From Deltaproteobacteria bacterium RIFOXYD12_FULL_50_9 (GTDB taxonomy: Bacteria; Desulfobacterota; Desulfobulbia; Desulfobulbales; CALZHT01), in contig MGTA01000022.1 in the NCBI GenBank assembly GCA_001799225.1, positions 27,357 to 36,557 on the forward strand: a stretch of DNA of 9,201 bases. Reading direction: 5' to 3'. The notes under the pieces are model-generated. The model made no database searches, was not told the origin of the DNA, and saw only the letters and a program-made list of their open reading frames with translations. A program made the translations under genes and the position numbers. Position 1 is the stretch's first letter; each line of letters opens with the position of its first letter. Shown piece by piece: positions 1 to 6,252 of this stretch.

Positions 1-2208
1 GATATCTTCAAAAACGCCTATCTACCTTACCGTGACCCGGAAACCCTACGCTCCTTCCTCAAAATAATCGACGAGTTCAACTATGACCACAGTGAACGTC
101 TCGGTGACGCTTTCGAGTATCTGCTCTCGGTGCTCGGTTCACAGGGAGATGCTGGTCAGTTCCGCACCCCACGACACATCATTGACTTTATGGTTGCAGT
201 ACTCGATCCGAAGAAGACAGAGACCATACTCGACCCAGCTTGCGGTACTGCCGGATTTCTAATTTCTGCCTATAAGCACATTCTGAGAACAAATACAGAC
301 GACAAGGGAAACAGCCTTCTGACGCCTGATGACAAAGGCCGTCTGGCAAAAAACTTCAAGGGTTACGACATCTCACCCGATATGGTGCGACTGTCCCTGG
401 TAAACCTGTACCTGCACGGTTTTACCGATCCGCACATCTACGAATACGACTCTCTGACCAGCCAAGACCGCTGGAACGAGTACGCGGACATCATCCTCGC
501 CAATCCGCCTTTCATGTCGCCAAAGGGCGGGATTAAGCCGCACAACCGTTTTTCAGTACAGTCAAAACGCAGTGAAGTACTGTTCGTTGACTACATGGCC
601 GAACACCTCACGCCCACTGGCCGTGCCGGGATCATTGTCCCTGAGGGAATCATCTTCCAGAGCCAGACCGCTTATAAACAACTACGTAAAATGTTGGTAG
701 AGGAATACCTCGTCGCTGTAGTCTCGCTGCCAGCAGGTGTATTCAATCCTTATTCCGGTGTTAAAACTTCAATCCTGATCCTCGACAAGCTTCTTGCAAA
801 GCAAAGTGACACTATTGCCTTTTTCAAGATAGAAAACGACGGGTTTGGCCTCGGTGCTCAACGCCGGGCCAATACAGGCGAAGAATTGACACAGGTAAAA
901 GCAGAATTGGCCGAACACATCCAAGCCCTCCGTAACCGACAGCCTCTTGCCAACCTTCAACCCATAATCGGGCTGATAGTGCCAAAAGAAAAAATTTCCT
1001 TGAATGGAGATTACAATCTCAGCGGGGAGCGGTATAGGGAGAATGGATGCCGTATTCACTCCTTCCCACTTGTGGCACTAGGCGAAACCGGTATATTTCG
1101 CATTGAGAGTGGTGGAACTCCAAAATCTGATGTTGAAGAATATTGGGGCGGAAAAGTCGCTTGGGCAACCCTTGTTGATTTACCGGCTTCTGACTTCATC
1201 TCAGAAATTCGAACTACAAAACGAACCATCACAGAGCTTGGACTTGCGGAATCATCGGCAAAGATTATTCCAGAAAACTCGGTCATTGTTTCCACTCGTG
1301 CCACCATTGGACGTATTGGCATTAATCGTATCCCGATAGCTACCAATCAAGGTTTTAAAAACGTTGTGATTGAAGATTTAGGGCGTGTCGTCCCTGAATT
1401 TGTTGCATTGTTACTTACAAAGCTTGTGCCCACTATGAAGGCATGGGCCACTGGTGGGACCTTTAAAGAACTTTCAAAATCAAAATTCAGCGAACTTCAA
1501 ATTCCTCTGCCGTCGCTAGAAATACAGAAGGAGATCGTGGCGGAAATTGAGGACTATCAAAAAGTCATCAATGGTGCTCGTGCCGTTCTCGATCACTACC
1601 GTCCTCACATCCCCATTCATCCAGACTGGCCTATGGTAGCGGTCGGAGATGTTGTTAATTTTGTTAGCGGACTCACAGTCTCAATACCTGAAGTCGAATC
1701 AGAGGGCGGAACACCCATCATAGCTATCAATAATGTTACTGAGGATGGAACCCTCACGTTAGAAGGGTTGCGTTGGATTACCCCACCGACGAAGACATTG
1801 AACTACCTGCAAAAGGGAGACCTGTTGTTCAACTGGCGTAACGGTAGCAAACACTTGGTTGGAAAGACGGCCTTGTTCGAATTGGATGGCCAATATTTGT
1901 TTGCCTCTTTCCTCCTCGGTATCCGCGCATATCCTGACCGGGTGTACAGCCGTTACCTTTGGCACACGCTGAACATCTACCGGCGAGAAGGTCGCTACAT
2001 GCAATTCATGCGGCAGAATGTGAATGGACTCTTTAATCGTGAAGAACTCAAGATGGTAAAAATTCCACTTCCTCCTCTCGCTACACAGCAAACCATTATC
2101 GCCGAGATCGAAGCTGAACAGACACTGGTCAACGCCAACCGAGAACTGATCACCCGTTTCGAAAAAAAAATCCAGACAACACTTACCCGCATCTGGGGAG
2201 AAGACTAA
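1..2208 (+). CDS. Fused type I restriction-modification methyltransferase-specificity protein (HsdM-HsdS), 5' partial
   Basis: This protein should methylate adenine N6 in a bipartite DNA site using S-adenosylmethionine, and it would recruit an HsdR nuclease in a type I system. The frame is open from base 1 with family-like sequence (LGDAFEYLLS at codons 36-45), so the true start lies upstream; the GTG at 130 falls inside the conserved GQFRTP region. Numbering by codon from base 1, the SAM-binding motif DPACGTAGF is at about 78-86 and the N6-adenine catalytic motif NPPF at 168-171. From about 355 there are two HsdS-type target recognition domains: the first opens with GGTPKSDVEEYWGG, the second covers about 543-700. 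Each ends in a helical spacer (QKEIVAEIEDYQ near 508; QQTIIAEIEAEQ near 700). M and S are separate proteins in classical systems, so this is a fusion. No nuclease domain or hsdR is visible in the window. The next gene starts 24 bases after the stop, so the two are probably co-transcribed. Confidence 0.93.
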   Translation, partial: DIFKNAYLPYRDPETLRSFLKIIDEFNYDHSERLGDAFEYLLSVLGSQGDAGQFRTPRHIIDFMVAVLDPKKTETILDPACGTAGFLISAYKHILRTNTDDKGNSLLTPDDKGRLAKNFKGYDISPDMVRLSLVNLYLHGFTDPHIYEYDSLTSQDRWNEYADIILANPPFMSPKGGIKPHNRFSVQSKRSEVLFVDYMAEHLTPTGRAGIIVPEGIIFQSQTAYKQLRKMLVEEYLVAVVSLPAGVFNPYSGVKTSILILDKLLAKQSDTIAFFKIENDGFGLGAQRRANTGEELTQVKAELAEHIQALRNRQPLANLQPIIGLIVPKEKISLNGDYNLSGERYRENGCRIHSFPLVALGETGIFRIESGGTPKSDVEEYWGGKVAWATLVDLPASDFISEIRTTKRTITELGLAESSAKIIPENSVIVSTRATIGRIGINRIPIATNQGFKNVVIEDLGRVVPEFVALLLTKLVPTMKAWATGGTFKELSKSKFSELQIPLPSLEIQKEIVAEIEDYQKVINGARAVLDHYRPHIPIHPDWPMVAVGDVVNFVSGLTVSIPEVESEGGTPIIAINNVTEDGTLTLEGLRWITPPTKTLNYLQKGDLLFNWRNGSKHLVGKTALFELDGQYLFASFLLGIRAYPDRVYSRYLWHTLNIYRREGRYMQFMRQNVNGLFNREELKMVKIPLPPLATQQTIIAEIEAEQTLVNANRELITRFEKKIQTTLTRIWGED

Positions 2209-2232
2209 ACTCCTATTTCAGGAACATGAACC

Positions 2233-3240
2233 ATGAAAGGCCAACGTGGAAACCCTGGTTTTAAAGGGCGATTGGTTGATAAAAGTGTTGAGGCTTACAT
2301 ACTTGCCTTAGAAACAATTAACAGGCTTTCTATCCAATACCGGGTCGAAACATTCTGTTACCTGCTGTGTAACGCATGGGAATTGCTGCTTAAGGCTAAA
2401 ATACTTGAAGATGAGGGAAAACAAAGCAGCATCTACTACAAAAAACAACGTGGAAAACCTAAAAGGTCCCTGTCGTTACGTGACTGCTTGAATCGGGTCA
2501 TGCCAAGCCAGGAGGCTCCGGAAAGGCGTAACATCGAATGCATCGCAGAACTACGAGATGAGGCTGTGCACCTAGTATTTAGCCAGATTCCACGAGATGT
2601 GCTATGTCTCTTTCAGGCAGGTGTGATCAACTACCACAAACGTCTAAATAAATGGTTCGGGATGTCTATTTCGGAACGAATCCCGGTTGGAATGATGAGT
2701 ATCGTATATGATATACCTCCTGAGCAATGCGACTTGGCCAACAAACGACTAAGGCGAGAACTGGGACGAGACGCGGCCACCTTTCTTTCTAGATACTGCA
2801 CACAGCTCAAATATGAATTCGACAATCTTCAACGGCCAGCAGAATTCTCGATAGGAATTGAATATCGACTTGTACTTACAAAAAAACAAGATGAGGCTGA
2901 TATCTTACTCTCAACGGGTCCGACAAATAGCGGCGCAACTCAGATAATCGAAGTACCCAAAGATCCAAGCAAATCGCACCCATTTCGCCAAACGGAAGTC
3001 ATAGAAAAGGTTAAATCATCGATCAATACTTTAGAAATAAATCAACACGACATTCAGTGTGTCAACAAGGTTCACGGGATCAAACAACGGTCAGAATACT
3101 TTTACCAAGGTAAAGTCAAAGGCTCTCCTGCTCAGTATAGTATGGCATTTGTAGACTGGCTTATTTTGCAATTTCAACGAGATCAGCAATTCTTTCAAAA
3201 AGCTAGGATGAAGGCCAAACAGAAAACTACTAAGCAATAA
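2233..3240 (+). CDS. DUF3644-like protein with HEPN-type R-x4-H motif
   Basis: This is a 335-residue soluble protein with no signal peptide or membrane segment. The N-terminal half (about 15-160) resembles DUF3644: the helix NAWELLLKAKILEDEG at 47-62, a SLSLRDCL segment at 79-86, and ELRDEAVHL at 106-114. The last contains R108-x4-H113, the spacing typical of HEPN ribonucleases. The C-terminal part (about 250-320, from HPFRQTEVIEKVK to FVDWLILQF) looks like a compact helical domain, possibly a helix-turn-helix; this is a guess. The function is not established. The ATG at 2233 has a modest AGGA about 9 bases upstream and follows the fused hsdMS stop by 24 bases, which suggests one operon. By analogy with PrrC, an RNase linked to a type I system, it could be a suicide RNase released when restriction fails. 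That role is inferred from context and the motif, not shown. It looks more AT-rich than the methylase gene. Confidence 0.8.
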   Translation: MKGQRGNPGFKGRLVDKSVEAYILALETINRLSIQYRVETFCYLLCNAWELLLKAKILEDEGKQSSIYYKKQRGKPKRSLSLRDCLNRVMPSQEAPERRNIECIAELRDEAVHLVFSQIPRDVLCLFQAGVINYHKRLNKWFGMSISERIPVGMMSIVYDIPPEQCDLANKRLRRELGRDAATFLSRYCTQLKYEFDNLQRPAEFSIGIEYRLVLTKKQDEADILLSTGPTNSGATQIIEVPKDPSKSHPFRQTEVIEKVKSSINTLEINQHDIQCVNKVHGIKQRSEYFYQGKVKGSPAQYSMAFVDWLILQFQRDQQFFQKARMKAKQKTTKQ

Positions 3241-3289
3241 ATTTCGCACACAACGAAAAAAGCCCTTTCGCACCGCATTTTTTCAGCTT

Positions 3290-3309
3290 GGACCGAAGGA
3301 GGACCGAAG
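3290..3309. repeat. Short tandem direct repeat GGACCGAAG beside the tRNA scar
   Basis: GGACCGAAG occurs at 3290-3298 and again at 3301-3309, an 11-bp offset of about one helical turn. A second pair, TTTCGCAC, lies at 3242-3249 and 3266-3273. Both sit just beyond the terminator that follows the tRNA fragment. Helically phased short repeats beside an attachment site can be protein-binding sites, but here they would lie on the presumed chromosomal side, and they may be chance. Confidence 0.35.
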
Positions 3310-3316
3310 ACTACAA

Positions 3317-3348
3317 AAGGGGTTACAGCAGATAAGCTGTAACCCCTT
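3317..3348 (-). terminator. Perfect 13-bp hairpin terminator downstream of the tRNA-Arg fragment
   Basis: The arms AAGGGGTTACAGC (3317-3329) and GCTGTAACCCCTT (3336-3348) are exactly complementary around a 6-base loop. On the minus strand the hairpin begins 13 bases after the last tRNA base and its second arm runs into TTTT, as expected for a tRNA terminator. On the plus strand a TTTT follows two bases after the stem (3351-3354), so it may also stop transcripts from the restriction operon ending at 3240. Confidence 0.75.
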
Positions 3349-3360
3349 GATTTTACGTTG

Positions 3361-3402
3361 TGCGCCCGGAGGGATTCGAACCCCCGGCCTGTGGATTCGA
3401 AG
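3361..3402 (-). pseudogene. 3' half of tRNA-Arg(UCG): probable attachment-site remnant
   Basis: Read on the minus strand, the segment gives the 7-base anticodon loop CTTCGAA (anticodon TCG, arginine), the 3' anticodon stem TCCAC, variable loop AGGCC, the T-arm GGGGG-TTCGAAT-CCCTC, the 3' acceptor strand CGGGCGC and discriminator A. The next bases are CAA, so CCA is not encoded. The bases 5' of the loop do not supply the GTGGA needed to complete the anticodon stem, so no functional tRNA can form here. Retention from the anticodon loop to the 3' end, followed by a terminator, is the classic mark left at the distal junction when a tyrosine-recombinase element integrates in a tRNA gene. A weak D-arm-like stretch (CTGGTATAGGGC, 3403-3414) leaves open an internally deleted, decayed tRNA instead. 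Confidence 0.75.
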
Positions 3403-3515
3403 GCCCTATACCAGTATATAGTAGTCGACCAGAAAACAGATTTGATCATTTGCAGATATTTTGATAGGGGCCGCTTTTTTGGGGGGAGGTGTTTTTTTGT
3501 TGTCCTAGAGTTAAT

Positions 3516-3545
3516 AAAAAAAGGCAGAGCCATTGCTGACCCTGC
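3516..3545 (-). terminator. Intrinsic terminator of the PEP-CTERM gene
   Basis: On the minus strand the arm GCAGGGTC (3545-3538) pairs over 8 bp, including two G-U pairs, with GGCTCTGC (3531-3524) around the 6-base loop AGCAAT. One C and then seven T (3522-3516) follow. It lies 28 bases after the PEP-CTERM stop codon and should end that transcript before the tRNA scar. Confidence 0.8.
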
Positions 3546-3573
3546 ACTTGGTGTTACGGTACTACCGGGGGAA

Positions 3574-4035
3574 CTATTTCTCTTTTCTTCGAAGTCTCAA
3601 GCCTGCCAGACCAGCTATGCCGGTGCCGATGAGAAGCATGGTGGCTGGCTCTGGGACGGGATTTGGATTGGGATTCGTGGGTGGCAGCTCATTCACAACA
3701 TTGATAATCGCATTGTCTATATCACTAGCTCCCAATATGTCTGTCACCATTAAATTCACCCAATAGACTGTTCCAAAAACTACATTAGTCGGACAATTAA
3801 AAGGCATAGTCATACCGGAACTCTCATAGGTCCCGTCATTATTTAGGTCCCAAAGGTAAGAAGCGATGCTCCTGTCATTGGGGTCATAGGAAAATGATCC
3901 ATTTAGGAGCACAGTGGAGCCGGGAGTTATATAGTAAGGACCACCAGCTTCAGCAATAGGGGTAGCCTGAGCCAACCCCGCTATACCAAACATCAGCACA
4001 CCAACAGCTAATCCAACTAATAATCTCTTTTCCAT
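3574..4035 (-). CDS. Small PEP-CTERM sorting-domain surface protein with PKD-like domain
   Basis: This 153-residue protein is a predicted substrate of an exosortase, which removes the C-terminal signal during export of surface or matrix proteins. Residues 1-24 form a Sec signal peptide (basic MEKR, hydrophobic core, likely cleavage after AQA). Residues 26-115 look like one PKD-type beta-sandwich (AGGPYYITPGS near the start, SYDPND, YLWDLNNDG, then LMVTD). The tail has a Pro/Asn linker, the VPEP motif at 127-130, a hydrophobic stretch at about 132-147 and a final RLRRKEK, which is the full PEP-CTERM architecture. The ATG is preceded by a strong GGGAGG (4040-4045). A -24/-12 promoter lies about 50 bases upstream and an intrinsic terminator follows, so the gene appears monocistronic. 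No exosortase (EpsH/XrtA) or PrsK/PrsR gene is in the window. The binding partner of the PKD-like domain is unknown. Confidence 0.9.
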   Translation of the reverse strand: MEKRLLVGLAVGVLMFGIAGLAQATPIAEAGGPYYITPGSTVLLNGSFSYDPNDRSIASYLWDLNNDGTYESSGMTMPFNCPTNVVFGTVYWVNLMVTDILGASDIDNAIINVVNELPPTNPNPNPVPEPATMLLIGTGIAGLAGLRLRRKEK

Positions 4036-4084
4036 TGCCCCTCCCCTGTTTTTTTAGTGATCTGCACTTTCAGGCAATATTTAC

Positions 4085-4100
4085 GCAAGGTTAATGCCAA
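4085..4100 (-). promoter_or_regulatory. Sigma-54 (-24/-12) promoter for the PEP-CTERM gene
   Basis: The minus strand reads TTGGCAT-TAACC-TTGC, close to the RpoN consensus TTGGCAC-N5-TTGC, with correct spacing between the invariant GG and GC. It points at the PEP-CTERM gene. Transcription starting about 12 bases past the GC (near 4073) would give a leader of roughly 37 bases that includes the GGGAGG ribosome site. PEP-CTERM genes in other bacteria are known to be driven by RpoN with the PrsK/PrsR two-component system, so the family context agrees. Binding sites for the activator should lie at higher coordinates. Confidence 0.7.
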
Positions 4101-4400
4101 GCAAATAGATAATATTAAACTGCTAACAATATCAACTAATTGAAGTAGTTACAATATTGATTGCTATACAATATTTATTCCGTGTTCTTGGAAAAACGGA
4201 ATATTTTCCGGAAAATAAGACTGGATATAATTCGTTACAGGTGTTTTGTGAGGGATGTAGTTTTCAATTTATGTCCGAATGGTGTTTTTGTGTTAGGGCG
4301 CTTTCTGATAAGTAGTGTCACGAAAAATTTAGTAATAACAATAATATAGCCAATATGTTTGGAAGAGGTAACGCAAACAATAACATCCTGCCTCACCATG
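4101..4400. other. AT-rich non-coding region rich in small inverted repeats
   Basis: No convincing gene is seen here: short open frames lack ribosome sites and family-like composition. The stretch just above the sigma-54 promoter has three copies of CAATAT (4127, 4152 and 4169), the second within the palindrome CAATATTG, and an inverted pair AACTA/TAGTT (4134-4138 and 4146-4150). These are possible activator sites but have no clear helical phasing. Further right are the ATTCCGT/ACGGAAT pair (4177-4183 and 4196-4202), a 16-bp palindrome and a TATAAT box (4226-4231). From there to the forward terminator nothing else is recognisable. Confidence 0.5.
4202..4217. promoter_or_regulatory. 16-bp perfect palindrome, possible operator
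   Basis: TATTTTCCGGAAAATA is fully self-complementary. It is immediately preceded by, and shares one base with, the looser inverted repeat ATTCCGT/ACGGAAT (4177-4202). It ends 8 bases before a TATAAT at 4226-4231, so it would cover the -35 region of a rightward promoter, a usual place for a dimeric regulator. No regulator is assigned. Without T-tracts it does not look like a terminator. Confidence 0.45.
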
Positions 4401-4435
4401 AAACCCGCTTCCTGCAAAGGAACGCGGGTTTTTTT
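4401..4435 (+). terminator. Isolated intrinsic terminator upstream of hipBA
   Basis: AACCCGC-TTCC (4402-4412) pairs with GGAA-C-GCGGGTT (4419-4430), with one bulged C and a 6-base loop, followed by an uninterrupted T-tract through 4435. It is strong and reads only rightward. No coding gene precedes it on this strand for over a kilobase, so it ends an unrecognised transcript, insulates hipBA, or is left over from a lost gene. Confidence 0.8.
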
Positions 4436-4472
4436 GTCCAAGATGATCTGTGCCGTATAACGATAATTATAA

Positions 4473-4502
4473 TTGACAATAATGCTGTATAATGTATATA
4501 AT
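4473..4502 (+). promoter_or_regulatory. Sigma-70 promoter and possible operator of hipBA
   Basis: TTGACA (4473-4478), an 18-base spacer and TATAAT (4497-4502) match the consensus. A second TATAAT lies at 4488-4493. The predicted start (about 4509) is only a few bases before the antitoxin ATG at 4513, so the mRNA may be nearly leaderless. The spacer holds two copies of ATAATG 10 bp apart (4479 and 4489), and the palindrome AATTATAATT (4465-4474) overlaps the -35 box. Either could be bound by the HipB-like protein for autorepression. The E. coli HipB operator pattern TATCC-N8-GGATA was not found. Confidence 0.6.
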
Positions 4503-4512
4503 AAGATCCATT

Positions 4513-4851
4513 ATGGTCAAGAGAACAGTCGTTATCTATCCAGCATCGGCAAAAGAGATGGTTGCTCTGGGGCTGCGTCTCAAGGATGCGCGGCTGCGCC
4601 GTCGTTTTTCCATGGAGACGGTTTGTGCCCGCGCTGACATTTCGCGTCCGACCCTTTACAAGGTCGAGAAGGGCGATCCATCGGTGGCTGTCGGGCAATA
4701 CGTCCAGGTGCTGCGGGTCCTGGGACTGGTTGAAGATCTGTCCTTGATAGCCAAGGAAGATGTTCTGGGGCGTCGCCTGCAGGACGAATCTCTCCCGCAT
4801 AGAAAGAGAGCCCCACGGAAAAAAGTACCAACGGGAGATAGTGATGGCTAA
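4513..4851 (+). CDS. HipB-like antitoxin, XRE-family DNA-binding protein
   Basis: This 112-residue protein should neutralise the HipA-like kinase and repress its own operon. Residues 20-72 form an XRE/Cro-type helix-turn-helix: GLRLKDARLRRRFS, then the recognition region CARADISRPTLYKVEKGDPS at about 38-57. This form is typical of antitoxins paired with HipA-family kinases. The C-terminal tail is short and basic (HRKRAPRKK). The ATG at 4513 is preferred because the upstream in-frame ATG at 4492 lies inside the promoter -10 region. No good ribosome site precedes 4513, which fits a leaderless or near-leaderless message. An ATG at 4558 after AAAGAG is a less likely alternative. The stop overlaps the start of the kinase gene. 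Confidence 0.88.
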   Translation: MVKRTVVIYPASAKEMVALGLRLKDARLRRRFSMETVCARADISRPTLYKVEKGDPSVAVGQYVQVLRVLGLVEDLSLIAKEDVLGRRLQDESLPHRKRAPRKKVPTGDSDG

Positions 4852-6088
4852 AGCAAAGGGAGAACAGATATGGGTCTGGCTTGACGATCCAGCGTTTGGC
4901 TCCCTTCATCACATAGGAACATTGTCCCGCGGGGAACGGGGAAGCATACGCTTTGCATACGAGCCAACCTGGCTCAAACACGCCCAGGCCTTCCCATTGG
5001 ATCCGGAACTTGATCTGGCAACCGGGGAGTTCTTCCCAGGTGATTCAAATTTTGGGGTTTTTATGGATTCATGTCCCGACCGCTGGGGAAAAGTCCTGAT
5101 GAAGCGCCGGGAAGTCGTAGAGGCCAGAGAGGCAGGACGTAAGCCGAGAACTCTGGGACATTGGGATTTCCTGTTGGGGGTTCAGGATTGTACACGCATG
5201 GGAGCTTTGCGTTTCAGCCGGCCTGGCGAACATCTCTTCCTGGCCAACGAGGCGTTATCCGCTCCACCAGTCGCCAGAATTGCTGAATTACAGGCGGTAG
5301 CCTTTGAGCTGACCAAGAAAAAACAAGATGATCTTGGCAAGATCAAAGAGTGGTTGAAGGTCTTGGTCGCTCCAGGTTCGTCACTTGGCGGAGCCCGCCC
5401 CAAGGCCAACCTGGTTGATGAGAATGGCAATCTCTGGATTGCCAAATTTCCTTCCGCCGATGATGACTACGACGTGGCCCTCTGGGAAAAACTGCTGCAG
5501 GAGCTGGCGCAGCAATGCGGCATAATGGTGCCCGACTCCCGACTCATGCAGATAGGCAACGGTTTTCATACCTTCCTGGTGAAAAGGTTCGATCGGCAAG
5601 GTGATCGTCGACATTTTTTCGCCTCGGCCATGTCAGTGCTCGGTCATCTTGACACAGAAGACGCCAGCTATCTGGAGTTGGCGGAATTTATCGCTACCTA
5701 TGGTGAAGCCAATCATATCGCCAGTGACCTCGAAGAGCTTTTCACCAGAGTTGTATTTAATGTCGCCACCGCCAACCGTGACGATCACCTCCGGAATCAT
5801 GGTTTCAGCAGGTCTCCAGCAGGCTGGCGCCTGTCTCCGGCTTTTGACATGAACCCCTCGTTTAAGAAAGACGAACACGTCCTCTCTCTGGATCTCTATC
5901 ACCGCCAGCCCGAGCTGGAAATTGTGCTCTCGACTGCTGAGTATTATCGCCTGCACACCGATCGCGCCAAAAAGATCGTCAGTGAGGTCTGCGGGGTTGT
6001 GGGCGAATGGCAAGACCGTGCGAAAAAACTTGGATTGACCGCGCAGGAATGCGCAGAGGCTGAGCATCTATTTTGCGCACTGATCTAA
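4844..6088 (+). CDS. HipA-family serine/threonine kinase toxin
   Basis: This 414-residue protein is a HipA-type kinase, a fold whose known members phosphorylate translation factors such as glutamyl-tRNA synthetase and slow growth; the target here is unknown. The N-terminal region (about 8-110) fits the HipA N-subdomain 1 family. The flexible loop GSSLGGARPKA is at 178-188, with S180 aligning with the autophosphorylated Ser150 of E. coli HipA. The catalytic loop NRDDHLRNHGF is at 311-321 (D313 as base, N318 as metal ligand), and LSPAFDMNP carries the DFG-like D335. The 22-residue D313-D335 gap closely matches E. coli D309-D332, so the kinase looks intact. Its ATG overlaps the antitoxin stop by 8 bases, with GGGAG at 4833-4837, indicating translational coupling. 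An upstream ATG at 4760 would overlap the antitoxin far more and has no ribosome site. The convergent gap to the caspase gene (6089-6252) shows no strong terminator. Confidence 0.92.
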   Translation: MAKAKGEQIWVWLDDPAFGSLHHIGTLSRGERGSIRFAYEPTWLKHAQAFPLDPELDLATGEFFPGDSNFGVFMDSCPDRWGKVLMKRREVVEAREAGRKPRTLGHWDFLLGVQDCTRMGALRFSRPGEHLFLANEALSAPPVARIAELQAVAFELTKKKQDDLGKIKEWLKVLVAPGSSLGGARPKANLVDENGNLWIAKFPSADDDYDVALWEKLLQELAQQCGIMVPDSRLMQIGNGFHTFLVKRFDRQGDRRHFFASAMSVLGHLDTEDASYLELAEFIATYGEANHIASDLEELFTRVVFNVATANRDDHLRNHGFSRSPAGWRLSPAFDMNPSFKKDEHVLSLDLYHRQPELEIVLSTAEYYRLHTDRAKKIVSEVCGVVGEWQDRAKKLGLTAQECAEAEHLFCALI

Positions 6089-6252
6089 GCGTGTTCAGAA
6101 CCAAAAAATTCTAAAGAGAGCTGGCCCCACACCTTTGAACAGCAGCCTTCCATTTTTTTATGGGGATTATCTATTGATCTTACGCTGCCCGTTTAACTGT
6201 CTGCCGCGTGGTGATCTTTGCCCAGATCTTTTAGAGAGATCAAATATAATGA

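Noticed and set aside
3195..3533. Minus-strand open frame containing GRGFESLRAHN
   Set aside because: This is a translation of the tRNA T-arm and acceptor (GGGTTCGAATCCC) plus the terminator, another common artefact.
3358..3753. Forward open frame starting MCARRDSNPRP
   Set aside because: The RRDSNPRP peptide is the well-known artefact of translating the antisense strand of a tRNA 3' end; the rest runs antisense through the PEP-CTERM gene.
4161..4349. Forward 62-codon open frame in the AT-rich gap
   Set aside because: It has no ribosome site, a composition typical of AT-rich non-coding DNA, and it covers the palindromes and the putative promoter.
4300..4435. Possible cyclic-di-GMP (GEMM) riboswitch, prompted by GTGTCACGA and ACGCAAAC
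   Set aside because: The paired stems and tetraloop receptor expected for GEMM could not be traced, and no coding gene follows under its control.
4356..4495. Forward open frame MFGRGNANNN...
   Set aside because: It has no ribosome site and reads straight through the strong terminator at 4401-4435 into the hipBA promoter.
4760..4843. Longer HipA-like start at 4760
   Set aside because: It overlaps the antitoxin by 92 bases in another frame, has no ribosome site, and the added residues do not resemble HipA; the start at 4844 has GGGAG.
5633..6067. Minus-strand 144-codon open frame
   Set aside because: It is antisense to the conserved catalytic region of the HipA-type kinase and is a shadow of that gene.
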